Assembly: GCF_963576545.1 (NCBI RefSeq)
Contig: NC_083648.1
Location: 16,720,436-16,784,435 of the forward strand
Direction of reading: 5' to 3'
DNA: 64,000 nt
Source: Limanda limanda
Taxonomy: Eukaryota; Chordata; Actinopteri; Pleuronectiformes; Pleuronectidae
Below are positions 13,837-27,200 of the stretch, piece after piece. The translations under genes were made by a program, and so were the position numbers. Every line of letters starts with the position of its first letter. Within the stretch, counting starts at the first letter, position 1. The notes beneath the pieces are model-generated. The model worked only from the letters and a program-made list of their open reading frames with translations. It ran no database searches and was not told where the DNA came from.

Positions 13837-13910
13837 CCAATGCACGAGTGTCTGCGCGTGGAGAAGTTGCCCTGCATCTTCCTTGAGAAGCGAGAGTCTT
13901 TGTTCATCAT
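13837..13910 (-). CDS. pde4c: PDE4 short first exon (PDE4D3-like) with PKA-type site
   Basis: A 24-codon first exon plus two bases, starting at tandem ATGs (MMNKDSRF) and ending NFSTRRHSCI before the donor ATTGG|GTACGTAT. The PDE4D3 N terminus also starts MM and ends in F-x-x-RRHS-x-I; its RRHS serine is a PKA site. It leaves in phase 2 like the other pde4 exons, so it could splice to the same common exon. Length, end motif, strand and phase agree independently, but the exon is short and no transcript evidence is available. Tandem ATGs allow a start at 13910 or 13907. Confidence 0.65.
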
Positions 13911-14452
13911 CTTATGGGCTGTAGATATTATTTTTTTAAAGACGTGAGTTGAGTTCAGGGAAGCATCAAAATAGGAGCTTTGGGAGGCGAGAGATGCACA
14001 AGGTTAACTTCTGTGGCGCGATAAAAATCCCCATGCTGTCATTAATCAGAAAGGATAACAGTCCGGATTCCTTTATGTTATCTATGGTCACAAGTTACGG
14101 CACCGGGGCAAAAGTTTCCTTTGAGAGGACGGTGCAGGAAAAAAAACAGGTCCAAGAGTGACAGGGGCCAAAACAGCAAAAGTCAATTCAGAGTCTCTGC
14201 AGCTGCACCTGGTAGGACCAAGTCTGAGAGTGAACCCAACAGTAAGTCAGACCTGCTGGGTCCCTCTTCTGTATTTATTATATAACACTTATTAGCTAGA
14301 AGCAATTCACTTCCAGCCCAGTGAGGAATCAACTAATAAAAGTGCATCAAACTGGAAATTAGATTTGTAGTTCAGATTTTGGTCCAGGCAACAAGGATAT
14401 GTCCTTTTGTATTTTGTGGGAGGGAAAAAAAGAACCCAAAAGGTTTAGAGCA

Positions 14453-14517
<65 letters not shown>

Positions 14518-14540
14518 TGTGTGTGTGAGTGTGTGTGGAC
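14453..14540. repeat. (GT)n
   Basis: About 85 bp of GT with two interruptions. Confidence 0.95.
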
Positions 14541-15227
14541 AGCCTAAAAAGGCAAAGATGATGTTAGAGACCTATCACAGAGCGAGTTGGCATTTCATCT
14601 CACTGACAGTGGAAGTATGGTGCCAAATCAAATCAAGGCAAATTGAGGATGGTGTCAGCTGTCAGTGCTCATCTGGGACTAGATCCTCTCTCATTCTTCT
14701 TTCAGTTCACCATCACAGACATGCCAAGATAAGCAGCTCTCTTGTGCATGAGTATGTGTGTGTGTGTTCCCTTGTCCTCTTCTTGTACTCCTAAATAGGA
14801 AACAGCAAGCTTGAATTCTTCCAAATGAGCCGCAAACTCAAAAAACTCTTCAACAATGGGCCCCAGATATTTCTCTGCATTCAAAAAAATAAATGAATAA
14901 ATCAGGTCCAGTAACCTTGACACAGAGCTGTCCGTTTGAACACAGAGTTGCCTCTGTGATGCTACACCACCAACACACACTGAGTTATTCTTAGTGGAGG
15001 GGAAAGGGAAAAAAAGTGAGCTGGAAAAGAGTGTTATAATCCCATCAGATGCTCCCCCGGAGTGGGCCGTCCCATGTAGTCCCTCGTCAGCGGGCCATAA
15101 CAGACTTGTGCTCTGTCTCTCTCTCTTCTCGTCTCTCCTGAGAGTGGTGGGACCAAGCTCAGGCTTAAAACAACAAACAACAACACTATCTCCCCTGAGA
15201 GTGAGGGAGAGAAAGAGATATTGTGGA

Positions 15228-15418
<191 letters not shown>

Positions 15419-15628
15419 CACAAAGACTGACTGTGATGAGAAAGTGGACTAGTGGAGTATATATTTAAATAAAAAACACTGTGCTACATTAGAATATCAG
15501 AAGTACAACATTCTAAACAATTCCTTCTATGCAATGATAGTGTGTACACAATCAGCCGGCCCCCATGCCAGAAGCAGCAATAGCATTCTGGTCAATCAAT
15601 ACTTCAATAATGTGTGAGAGTGTGACTA

Positions 15629-15629
<1 letters not shown>

Positions 15630-15676
<47 letters not shown>
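15630..15676. repeat. (GT)n
   Basis: A pure GT run of about 45 bp. Confidence 0.95.
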
Positions 15677-15681
<5 letters not shown>

Positions 15682-18600
15682 ATTTAGTTTCCCATATTTT
15701 ATATTTAGTTCTCCTCTCGTGCTGTGCTCTAATCCATCGGATTCGCACAATATCCTCCGCAATGTTAAACAAATATTTGGCGCCACTAAACCCGTGACTG
15801 TGAAAATACAGCAGAAAATAGGTGATCAGCAAAGAGATGAGAACCTCTCATTTTTAATAATGTCAGGGAGGAGCAAACAGGAAGTGTCTGTTATGACAGA
15901 TGTGAGGTTATAAGTGTCCATAATAGGTATTAAGTTCAGTGACATGTGATCACTTGCTCCACTTTTAAACCTTTGGGCCAAAAGACACAAATTAGGTTGG
16001 AAAACCTCACATCAATAAGCTTGAGAGTTTTTAAAGTTACTTTGCATCATTTCACTTTTTAAAACTGTTATTTATCTAGAATAGTAAGTCCGGTCTGAGT
16101 CAGAGAAAAGGTCAAGCATATAGATAAATAAACTTGTATTTCTTAACTGCACCAACTCTCATTCAAAAGCTAAATTATTCTTATTATTAATAAAATATTT
16201 GAGACCACAGGACCAAACTCAAGCTTAAGTACAGCGTCTCTTCCTCCACTGTGACCCATCAGTCAAACTAAACCCATCCTCCTGACAGACTCTGCACACG
16301 CTTCACAGCACAGCAGCCTCTACTGGAGAACAACAGCAAATGCAATGTACATTTTTTGTGAGAAAGTGTTGGTATCCTGAATAAATCTAAACATGGAACA
16401 CATGCCTGAGTCGGACTGTGGAGATACAATCTGGTTTCTTCAGGCTCAGGATGACACTTTGTTAAACCCCCAAATAATGAGAAAAATTACTGACTGATAA
16501 GAATAACACCATTGTAGATTTTGAGTTAAATCACCTATAACTTTCTAAAGCTAGTTAAAGACATGTTACTGAATTATACACTGGCACATTGTCATTTTAT
16601 ATAGATTATATTAAATTGATTGAGCAATATCTAATCACCTACTGTTTAAATTCTGTGTGGGGGTTCTTTGTGAATCAGAGCAAAATAGTGCTATAAGTAC
16701 TTGGTGTACATAAATGTACGTCAAAGTTGGCTATGGGGACATAGGATGGGAATCATGTGAGACCTGAGATATGTATAGCTCAGTTATGGAATCGGTAACT
16801 TGATATGGAAGAGAACAGTATGACAAGACAAATATTTATCCGGGACCAACAAGTGTCTGGCTCCTGGTCTACAGATGTATACATATTTTTCTCTTATATA
16901 AGGATGGCGATGACAAGTTGAATCTTTGTTTGTTTAGAGGAGCTGTTTGCATAAAGTGAAGTACAGTGGGCCGGAGATGTATAGATGAAACCAAAATGGC
17001 GTATTTCCACAATTATAAAAACTGAATATGGTACAGAGAACTATATGTGGAGCTTCTCAGTCAGCCAGGTCAGCTTCAGGAGCTGTACAAGTGTACATAG
17101 TGTCAACTGGATTTGAAAGCAACACTTTAAGATACACAAAACTTTGATGTCTATAATCTATGTCGTATATAAACTGTCCAAAGAGCAGAGCCGAGCTGAG
17201 ATCAGGTATTTTCATTCATTCATAGGAAGAGTGGATCTCTCTTATCTAGATGATGTAGACAACGGGTTCCATTTTGCTTTCTACTGCCCAGTTTATTCTG
17301 AACTGTGTATTGCTCTGATAATTTCAGAGGTACATACAATAGTTTGATGTAGTAAATATTAGATGTGATGTGCAAAGACTGAGTTGGCTGTTATTGTATG
17401 AAACTGATCAATTAGCCAGTTAGCTGGAGAATGCCTTGGAGAAGAGGGGGAAGAAAGCTTTTTATCAAGTTGATTTAAATTGGTAATAGTTCTGTAAGTT
17501 TATTCAGGGTATTTTTTCATGTCTTTTATTTTTCCTCTATAAATTCTGTATTTGTAATCCAGAAAAAACATGCTTTTATTTCTCAATTAGGGGTGTACGG
17601 TAGTAATCCCAAGAAGGGATGGGCCAAATGCAATAGCATGACCAATTTACATGTATGAATGCATACTGTTATATAGTTTAACATATAGTATGTTGAGGGA
17701 AAAAAAAGAGAGAGATAGAGAGAGAGAGGAAATATATAGTGGTATGTGCTGTATATGTATTTCTGGTATGCTACTGTCAACTTTGCTGTATTCCCCTTGG
17801 AAAAACACCACATTCCTGATCCACTGCAGATGAGGATGCACATAAAAGTGATGATTATTGTGTTTGTCTTAGTTCTGCCAATCCAGAAAATCCTGTTTAA
17901 TTTTATCAATGAAAGACAGAACGGAAACAAAACTGGCCGTCACCCCAGACCTGGCTCACGAAAACAATTTTCACAAAATGTTCTTCATCTGAAAATCCTC
18001 TTGACATGAGGAGTCTGTTGAGTGGAAAAAGAGGTTTAATCAACTCAGACACTAAGTGAAAATAACTTCATGGCTTCGTTCTATATTTGAACTTGCCTGC
18101 GACATTTATTTTCCGCCTGACCCCCAGTTTGTTTAATTCCTCATCCTTGCCAGCCATCCTGCAGTAACTCATCCTTGTCCATTTATCTCAGTCAGCACTG
18201 ACATTATAGGACTCTGCACATACCCAGCAGAGGGAAACTTCCCCTGGCCTGACCCCCGAGCTGTATAATGACATGTTGAATATCTGTGTTATCCCACAAG
18301 CATCTGACTGAAATCCCCTTGAATGGACTCTAGCTCCACGATATTTCGATTTTCACCAAACACCCTGAAATTAATGAAAGATCCTGGCTGCAGAGTTACA
18401 CTAAAACCGAGAAAAGACACGTGTCCACCAATCTCAAATCCAAGACCTTTAAATGCCTGGAGGGAAATTATACACCCCATTACATGTTTATAAAGGGTGA
18501 TTGAACTTGTAAACACTTTAAGTTTTCAAGTAGGCCCTGGCTTATTTAGGAATTTTTAATACTCTTTTCTTGCCAATAAAAGTAAAGTTGGGTTTTACAG

Positions 18601-20297
18601 CTCTGGCTGGAGCTTCTTTCAGGCTTTTAATTTTATTTCACCGCGGTGCACGTGATCTTACATCACTTCAGCAAGCTGGAAACACCTTGTAACAACTCAG
18701 AGTTGCACGTGCCTATATGTGAATGTGTATATATGTTGAGAGGTGAAGGTAAGAAACATGTGTGCAGTGATCGATTTTACAGGATTTTACAATTGTCCAC
18801 AACAGACACTTCATTTGAAGGAACCTACAGACGTATTAAAAAAGACAGAAATACATTGTGTGCTTGAAGCAAAAGAGAACACATACAGTATCTGACTGTT
18901 TGTATATCCATCCACACATAAGGCCCTATTTATTCTTCCTTTCAAGGACTTGGAGTCATGCATGGTTGAATTGATCATACGACTCCTGCCTTGACATCGT
19001 TTACCATGTAAATGTTTAATTAGCATTGGAAATACGGCAGAGCGTGATGCAATAACTGCTCATAAAACTAAAGCTATCAACAGGAGCCTGAGTGGAGCTG
19101 GCAAGACAGCTGGGCTCTATACAAACAAGAGTTAAATGCACTAAGAAGTGGGACAAATTAAAAATAAATGGAAAAACCAGTTACACGCTCGAGGAGTGTG
19201 GGTCATTTTTGTGTGGTTGTTTAAAGCGTGTTGTTTTATAACTGAGTATTTGCTTGACAAGGAGGTGGAGCAGCAAACTGCTAATCCAGCAGCAGTGTCA
19301 CTGAGCGGTGTGTTTGCTGACAAAAGGTGGGAAAACACTCACACCTGTAGGAAATGAAGCAATAAAGCCGACAGCACATATCCGCATCCATTTCTTTTTA
19401 GCATCTACTGTGAGTACTATGTTGATCAATTATATAAATAATAGAAAATCAAGCCCACTACCACGTACAAATCCTGCATCTGTTGTGTAATTTCTTCAAT
19501 ATCACCTATTCCATTTGCAGAGGATAAAAGAGCACTTATAAATATACTCAAATGAATAGAATTTAATTTTGCTGAATTTGCCTGAAGCGCAGTGACTTTA
19601 TTCTCAGTAGAGGACAGTGGGTTAAACTGAAATGCAGCAGTACATGAACATCTTGTGGTCGGGATCAATTTCATAACGTAAGCTTAAGGGCAAACACTTC
19701 TCCAGTGTGAAAGGATGTTGCCTGCCTGCCTGCAAAAAAATAAACCCAAAATACATGTAACATCTAGAGCTGAGGGACTATGGCCACGAAACCAGGAGCC
19801 ATCGCTTACTTACAGAGACATTAACCAGAGCTTTAAAAATGGTATAATTGAAGAGTAAGAGACAGAGACTGTGAAAAAAAGAAAGTCTCAGTTATTAGTC
19901 ACAGGTCAAAATATGAATCTGTCAAAAGTGAGAGACTTGAGGTGTTAGGGCCATAAAATGAATACTGTCTGTTAACGCAAAACTCAAAAAAATCAAATTT
20001 AAAAGTTCCAACAGTACTGTATATATATTGAGCATCCCCTCCATATTTTCAATTGGAGCATCGTAACAATATTCAAATATTGGGATATGAATTTAAGTTG
20101 GTATATTGATGTGGTTACCTGCCTTGTCCACTACCACTTAATATCTGTGACTATGACATTCACTCAAGCAGTCCAGTGCAAGTGCAGAAGCGAGCGAGTG
20201 CTGTTAAATATGGAAAAAGGGTAAAGCTTAATGTGTTTTATGCGGCGGAACAGAACCGTCATCCGTGTCATCATCACCTCAGCGTTATTGACTCTAC

Positions 20298-20560
20298 CTG
20301 GGAGTGTGGGCGAGGGTGAAGCGGCGCCTCTGGAGGTTGATGCTGCGGTTGATGAGCAGTTTCCTGAAGAGAACCGGGGAGTTTCGGGGAGACCCCCGTG
20401 GGGAATCCTTGGGCGAGCTCCTCGGGGATCCTCCCGGTGAGCCGGCTTTGGACCTGGGCATGAGCTGAATGAGTGGAAGCCTGGTCATCCTTTTTTCCTG
20501 CGTCCTCTCCTCGACCTCAGAATGCTCTTCCTCAGAGCTCTCAAAGCGCAGGTCATTCAT
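20298..20560 (-). CDS. pde4c: PDE4 long-form first exon (PDE4C/PDE4B3/PDE4D5-like N terminus)
   Basis: Partial gene: the first coding exon of a PDE4 long isoform, 87 codons plus two bases. An acidic start (MNDLRFESSEEEHSEVEER) is followed by several SPRxSP repeats. Then comes RNSPVLFRKLLINRSI and RRRFTLAHTP, the same order as in PDE4B3, PDE4D5 and the human PDE4C form with FRKLLVNQSI. In PDE4D5 this region binds RACK1 and beta-arrestin by literature knowledge; conservation of that here is inference. The start context is CACCATGAAT. The donor is CCCAG|GTAGAG in phase 2. The UCR1/UCR2 and catalytic exons are not in the window on the minus strand and must lie left of position 1. Confidence 0.85.
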
Positions 20561-22179
20561 GGTGAGCAGAGGTGGTTAGATCCTTTGCTCGCACAGTCTT
20601 TGGGATTTTTGGTCTGAGGAACACTGTAGGGTCTGTTTCTCAAAAAACCTTTACATGAGGTTTTTGTTACATGGCATAAGGCTGTGACCCGTCTGGATTT
20701 TCCAAAATCCTGGTGAAGCTCTGGCCCAGTCCTCACTTCCTCTCATTTGAACAAAACCTGTGCCGGCTCATGTCCGCTCTCAAAGAAACTGCTTTAAAAG
20801 TCCAAAAAGTGAAACAGCACCTCTCCAAAAAGTCTATGAAAACTCCTCTCTATCAGGCATCTCTTTAAATCTTTATTTGAAACTCTTTCATCGTCTCTTC
20901 CTCGAGACCACGCTAACAGACAGACTGGGCAATATAGACAAACATTAGTGTTGATGTACTCTCCCTGCCTCCCTCCCTCTCCCCGGCTCTGTTTACATTG
21001 GTGCTAGGCCTTCCCTCTCTACAACTAGATATGGACGTCTGATTTACAGGGAGGAGAAACATGACGGGTCACCTCCTCTCCAATACTCTGCCTCCCCCTT
21101 TCCTTCACTCCCAAACGGACGGAGCATACTCTTCATCAACTTCAAACTTTGCTCTGAATTACTTCCTCTCTGAGTTCCTCCAGTTTATAAAACATTAAGC
21201 CGTTGCCTGACCTGGGCCTGTAGCTCGCCTCTCTTACTTTCACTGCTACTGACTTTGCATACTCAGGCTTTTCCTCTGGTCCCCGAGGTGCTATTTGTTG
21301 TTAAGTTGCCTATTTCCTGAGAGACAGCTTCTTTGCCTTTCACATGCTCCGAGTTTACCAGGAAGAGTCACATGAAGGGCCTCTGACTATAAAAAGCAGA
21401 GGTAGATAAAAGCTATAGAGAGCATGGGTGCTGTCACGATGCCGCTCTTTATCTATGACCGGAGGCAACAACATCTTCGGCCCCACCCAATCCCTTTGTT
21501 TATCGCTAAAGAGTGAGAAAAGGTCCTCCTGTGATTCAGGACTCAAAGCTAAACACTGGTACCGTCTAGAGAAACTGAAATAACCTAGGGAGCTGGAGCA
21601 TCTGACACAGGACTGAACCTATGACCAACAGCTGGTAGGAAGAACAGGGAAGAAAGATTCTTTTTATGGACATACACTCCGAGCTGCTGTATGTATTCTG
21701 GAGCGACAGCACTGTACGAGCAGAAATGTGCTCTCGTCCATATGTGACTTTGTGGATGTAAACGAGTCATGTTAAGGCCTATGCATGTCAACATTATTTA
21801 TATCAATGTATAACACCGGATATGACTTTTGACAGTATCATCATATTTTCACTGGAGTACTATTAACAGTCATTGACAAACAGGTTGTTCTAAGTGTCCC
21901 TGCTGAGATTATAGCAAATCAGAAAAGGCAGAATTTAAAGTGTCGTTAATTTTGTGGGGAAAAGTGATCAAACCTATTTCAAAAGTTAACATATCAATAT
22001 TTTTGAAATGATAACGAAAAAGGGGTTGAGCGTAGTGATGAACTGAAGATTATACATACTAATCATACCCGTTTTTACTGAATCAACCAATTGGAAATTG
22101 TTAACGGAAAAAATTATTAATGCGACGAGAACTACCAAAAATCATCTTTAAGAAAAATGTATTTGATGTGTCCACTAAC

Positions 22180-22330
22180 ATGGAAGAGGCAGGATTTATG
22201 ACCTATACTGCAGCCAGCCACCAGGTGGCAATAAAGCTGCTTTTGCCTTGACTTTTGAAGGGCAGTCACATTGTCCATCTTCACACAATCTATGCTACAG
22301 ACAGCGATGAAGTCTGTATAGACAGCGTTT
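22180..22330. repeat. Interspersed fish repeat remnant
   Basis: ACTGCAGCCAGCCACCAGGT followed by a CTTGACTTTTGAAGG and TTGTCCATCTTCACACAATC order resembles a SINE/MITE-type unit I recall from many fish genomes. Family not named; no second copy in the window. Confidence 0.45.
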
Positions 22331-22855
22331 TCATAGATTGATGAAAACATGTTTGAAAATGAGTCCTCTCTAGCCTTTGGAGGATAGACAGTGTACCCCC
22401 AGTTCGGGCAGCGTGATATAAGGATAAATAATGCTTGAGAATAGAAAATCCTCCATCTTTTCAAATTATTCTCTCTAGTCTACTTAGTCATGCTACAAGT
22501 CACACAGATTTTCATCATTTCCCAACGAAAAAGGTTGTGATATGTTAATGAAGTAATTCAGTTATATTTTTTATTAGATTTCTCCAACGTGGGTGGCATT
22601 GTCAGGTTAAACAACTTATGCTACTACATAAACAATTTCCCTGGCACAGCATCAAAACTGCACTATCAACTTGTAAACAGACAAGCACATGGCCCTCTTC
22701 CCAGACGAAGAGCACAATGAAAGGCTTTCAGGTCCATCAACACTAGAAGAGTCTTGGCTGTGAGAGTGCTGCTTTATACCTGCTGGTGAATAAACATTTA
22801 GCGAATAAACAGAGACTAATCATACAGTTTACTATGTCTAAATAAAAGTACGTAC

Positions 22856-23042
22856 CTTGCTGAATGTAAGTGACCTGTATACTGTTCAGCGGTGTAGGTT
22901 AGATCTTTGGAAATCCCGTCATACAGACTAATATTGGTGAATGGGGCTATGACCAGCATCTGTGTAGTCTGCAACAATATAGTAGTAAATGTGGTGCTTC
23001 CATTATTCAAACAGGTTTGTTGGCTGTCACAGTCTGATGCAA
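22856..23042 (-). other. Candidate cassette or 5' exon, unrecognised
   Basis: A 187-bp open frame between a good acceptor (GGATACAG|TTGCATC) and a good donor (GCAAG|GTACGTAC), leaving in phase 2. The peptide (ASDCDSQQTCLNNGSTTF at the start) matches nothing I know. It lies between two pde4-related points on the same strand, but could be chance. Confidence 0.2.
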
Positions 23043-23757
23043 CTGTATCCAAACAAAGTACATCTATCTCTGATCACCTCTGACATTTAAAACAGCTACC
23101 TGCGTATTCGACCAGGTCTGTTTGCATTCCCTCTACTTGTGGAACAGGTGCAGTAGACACACACACAAACACACACAAACACACACACACACAGTGCAGA
23201 CAGGCAAAACAACACGATGCCACTATGCTGTTGGCAGCAGCAGTAGCAGCATGCATGCTGTTGTTGAAACAATCATCAGAGCCCTGTTTGTCTGATCTTT
23301 TATAACGATAATTATTGAACCGTGTGACAGAGGGGGGAACAATGCCCTGAGCTGGACACAATCTTATGGTCAAGAGGAAATTCACTTTTTTTCCTATGTA
23401 AATTTAACAGTTAAGGTAATAAAAAAAAACTAATTGAGCTTCTTTTTTTTTTTTTTACAGGAAACAGAATTGGAAGAAGGTACAGCAAGGTTATCGTAAA
23501 TCGTCTCTAGCTTACGAGACCAAACACTGCGAGGTCACAGGAGAGAAATCGAATGATCATATAATGATCGTAAATATTTTTAATCATCAACCTTGAAAGT
23601 GTGCCCAGCTGTTTGGGAACTTTGTGACGTTATTGAGCCTCGAAGATAAATAATGTGAATTGAGTAACTCTGAAGTTTTGGTGAGAATGATGAACCTTAT
23701 TAAAAAAAGTGAATCTCAGAAAACATCCAGTGAATCTGCTGGAGGAAACTGACTTAC

Positions 23758-23969
23758 AAGGTTGTCAGAGTCCCCAGGCTCCTGGAGGGTTTGATCTTGC
23801 GGGCCAAGAGGCGGGACTGGTGGCCATCCTCAGGTCTGTCCAGTGTGGGGGTTCTGGAGGAAAGCCTGGGCAGCTGCAGAGTGCCCGAGAAGAGCCTCTT
23901 CACACATCTGGCATCCGGCTCCTGGACAGCCTCAGTGCAGGAGGTCTGCTCCGAAGAGTCCCACACTCT
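23758..23969 (-). CDS. pde4c: PDE4 long-form 5' exon (PDE4B1/PDE4D7-like)
   Basis: Partial gene: a 212-bp internal exon of a cAMP-specific phosphodiesterase 4. It encodes RVWDSSEQTSC and then CVKRLFSGTLQLPRLSSR, ending SLGTLTTL. The RRL-S-x-x-LQLPPLS pattern is a hallmark of the PDE4B1 and PDE4D7 N termini. The acceptor is TGCCACCCAG|AGAGTG after a long pyrimidine run, and the donor is ACCTT|GTAAGTC. It enters in phase 0 and leaves in phase 2, like the other pde4 exons here. No start codon precedes it in a believable exon, so a further upstream exon is needed; I did not find it. The paralogue name rests on synteny with ifi30 and pik3r2 and on the neighbouring exon. Confidence 0.7.
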
Positions 23970-26887
23970 CTGGGTGGCAGAGGAAATACAAAGGCCAGGA
24001 TGAGACAGAGTGAGATGTGAATGAAAGGAAAGACAAGTCATTACATTAGATTATTAGATTGATGCCTCTAAAGGTGAAACTGGGGACATAGGGCTGTGAA
24101 TTGGGACTCCATGAGAGGTGAGACATTTAGATGCTCATGTGACGGACTCCGTCTAAGATGGAAAAGCTGGTTGAGCTTTTTCACAGGTGTATTTATTCAC
24201 ATTCACACACCAGTGATGTGCAATTGTGATTTGCCCTTCAGGGCCATCGTAAAGCAGCAAATCAAGAGTCAGCACAGTGTTTCTTTTTCATTGCAATGAG
24301 GATAAAATGCAGATATGCTTGAACCTCAAGCCCCTCAGTGGTGGTAATGACATTAGCTGATGTGTGTTACAGATAAGGGAAGACAAAATCAAAAAAGCTG
24401 AACCTGGTTCCAAACAAACCTAACGTGCAGCTAAGAAATAACATTAGAAAAAGCCAAAGAACTACTGGTGCATGTTTGTCTTGGACTTTGTCGACATTTT
24501 CACTTTTAAACGTGAGTAAACTTTAATAGGTGAAGTTTGGCCTTTACTGAACTTCTTGAAGAGATATTAAAAGAAAGTTGAGATAGATAAAAGCCAACCC
24601 AGGCATTATTTTTGAAAATTTGTATCTGATTTCAGGTCCTGAGACACACACACACACACACCAACACCTTGGACACGAGAAACAGATCTCACAGTGAGAC
24701 GGTGTTTGGGATTTAGCTCTTAGGGCATCTCTCTTTCAGCGTCAGCAGCATTGAGAGGGTGGGGGGATAGATAACAGTCCTTGTTTTCTGTTCCATCCCG
24801 TGACCCTATATCTCCATCTGCTTGGGATGTTCCACCTTTCCATAAACAATTGTCAACACACTCTCCAGTTTTATTGTTGCCCATTTATGAGCAAGGTGAC
24901 AGGACACAGAGCACTGTTGGATTTCTGCAGCACAAACTTCCCTCAGGACAAAACACAGACTTTCTCTTGTCATAAATCAATTGTTTTCTTCTCAGTCACA
25001 AAACAGACAAACCATGACTGAGAAATGATGTTTGTAAATTTAAATTGTTATTTCAATATCTGCCAAACGCAATTGTTTAGTCAAACAAACATAACTTTCG
25101 TTGCAATTGACTGAATTTGCTAGATTAGATAAGGCTTTATTCAAAAAAACACAAGGCTCCATTAATCTTCTCTGGACAACTGTGTAGTCGGGCTCACTAT
25201 GAATCCAAAGCCGTAAACTGAATTTTGATTTAATATCTTTTGTATTTCTTAAAAAGGATCATAAATTATGCTTACCTCGGTGAAGTTGAAAATTTTCGAC
25301 GAGTTGTTTCTCCTCATGGTGTTGGCTACTACAGTAGATCAGGGGAACAAGACAACTTGGAAGGAAGCACCGCAGAGGACGACACGGGAACAACATTTAA
25401 CATCAGCTCTGAAGTCGTCTCTGGCACCAACAGTTCTTTGGCTTGTCACTCAGCAAAGGACTATTTCCCCGCCTCTTGAGAAACAGTCAGCCAACAACAC
25501 ACCAATGATCAGCAGCTACCTTTTCTCTTGTCAGTCAACTTCAACTGTGGCCTTTTTCTTAACTGTGGGCTAATTAGACCAAAATCCAATGAGTATTTTT
25601 GAATCATTAGTCTGTTGAGTTTTAATGACTAAGCAGATTTTAGACCGAGTTAGTGGAGCTGCCCGCATGACAGACCATTATTCACGAGTGTCTATCTGAA
25701 AGTAGAATCAGACGACCGAGGGCAATAAGACCTGTTCAGACCAGATGCAGACTTTGATCAAGCCGCTGCCTACAGCCTTAACATTTTCAAACTTCGGAAG
25801 GATTTACTATTTCTAATAGGATGTGAGTGTGTGTTAAAGATTCAGTATGATTCTAAAAGAGATGAACTTGAATGAACCTGCTCCTTCTGCTGCACACCCG
25901 CATGAAGCTGAGTTTAAAGACCAAACACAAAACAAAGTTTGACGTCAGTTGTGACTCATGAATCCCTCAAACTTGTATTTATTTGACATTTAGTTATATG
26001 AGCGCTGTTTTGCTCATTAACATGTGCTAAGTGAATAATGTATAATTAAGTGTACTTTGCTATAGCATGTATTTGCACTTGAAATCTTTGTTTTTTCAGA
26101 GGACAGAATATACTGCATTCAGAGTTATGGAATCTGATGAAGTTAAAATAATAATTTCAAGACTTTCCATATAACCTCTATATACATGCAAATTCCATTT
26201 ACATGTAACTCGCTGTTTGTTTCTCTCTTTACACTTCAGGTAAAAGGGGACTGACAGTGAGATATGGCGCCATCTAAGGGACAGCAGAAACACTGAACGT
26301 TAAATCAGTCCATTCATCTGTACACTGTCCCTGGTTGATGCAGTTAAGAGGTAAAAGAAAAAGTCATTTCCTGACCATTCATTCCATTTCACTGATGTAA
26401 ATGCTAATGAGGATGAGGAAAGTTCTGAAGGAGAATCCATAAGGACGTCTTTCACAGCAGCGCATTGCAAAGAGAATCCGACTGCACTTACACTCGACTT
26501 TGTAAGTATCTCCTCCTTCTCACACATAAATCTCTCCGTGCCCCTCCAGTACCTTTCCTCCACCCTTTACTCATGGTGCACAGATTCAGATCTGCTCCCT
26601 ATTCCTACTATTTTAAATGTTTCTAACTTTGTAAAGCCTCATTGGGGCATGATATAAATCTTAATAGTAAAAATTATTATCATTATTAGATATTGCTGCC
26701 ACAAAGAATTTTGGAATGGCAATATCTCATTTCCTTTCCTAAAATGTGTGCGATGCTAAAAGATGTAAGAAGGGAAGCACTGAAGCACCTTTGCATTTAT
26801 AATATCTAACCAGCCCTTGTCATGGCTTCCACTTGGAAGCTTCCACGTCATTTCACTCACTTAAGAATCTTACTGAGCAAAAGATAC
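23970..26887. other. Noncoding between the pde4 5' exon and ifi30
   Basis: No recognisable exon. The upstream partner of the 23.76-kb pde4 exon was looked for here and not found. There is no trace of rab3a or mpv17l2. Confidence 0.45.
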
Positions 26888-26893
26888 TTTATT
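26888..26893 (-). terminator. ifi30: Poly(A) signal candidate for ifi30
   Basis: AATAAA on the minus strand about 240 nt past the ifi30 stop codon. It is the first canonical signal downstream of the stop, so a short 3'UTR is likely. Confidence 0.55.
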
Positions 26894-27134
26894 AACACAT
26901 TGTCCAAATGCTACAAAAAGTGATTTATGGTTTCAGAAAATAATTTTAATAATGAAAACATAGTAACATGTTTTTATATTGTGTGAATCATAAAGTCAGG
27001 TGATCAATTCTTCCCTTTATACAAACACTGTAAAAATCACAATTTAAAAAAAGAGACTCGATGACATCCCTCATTATTGCTTATGTGGAGGCCACACCTG
27101 GAGCAGAGCAAGCTCAAAGGCTGGTGCTGCTCCT

Positions 27135-27200
27135 TCACTCATTGTGGGAGTAGCTCTTGTAGAGTCTCTGAGTTCCTCCACACACCGCAGGCTTGTCACC
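27135..27200 (-). CDS. ifi30: ifi30 coding exon 7 and stop
   Basis: Residues 243-263, [20 protein letters not shown], then E and TGA. The KPxxC near the C terminus is the usual GILT tail. The acceptor is TTTTTCAG|GGTGAC. Confidence 0.92.
   Translation of the reverse strand, partial: GDKPAVCGGTQRLYKSYSHNE

Larger units (their letters stand above)
20561..23757. other. Noncoding, pde4 5' region
   Basis: Sequence upstream of the PDE4C-like first exon, likely holding its promoter. It includes an interspersed repeat (22.2 kb) and the candidate cassette exon (22.86-23.04 kb). Confidence 0.45.

Noticed and set aside
18289..18516. 75-codon minus-strand frame
   Set aside because: Looks protein-like in places, but has no acceptor/donor pair that fits and no recognised family.
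23709..24020. Plus-strand frames over the 23.76-kb pde4 exon
   Set aside because: Antisense shadows; the minus strand carries the LQLP-containing PDE4 sequence and good splice sites.
25240..25573. Two overlapping plus-strand frames
   Set aside because: Opposite strand to all genes here, no splice or family evidence.
20561..26887. rab3a or mpv17l2 between ifi30 and pde4
   Set aside because: The strongly conserved RAB3 GTPase motifs and Mpv17 family sequence were looked for in both strands and not seen.
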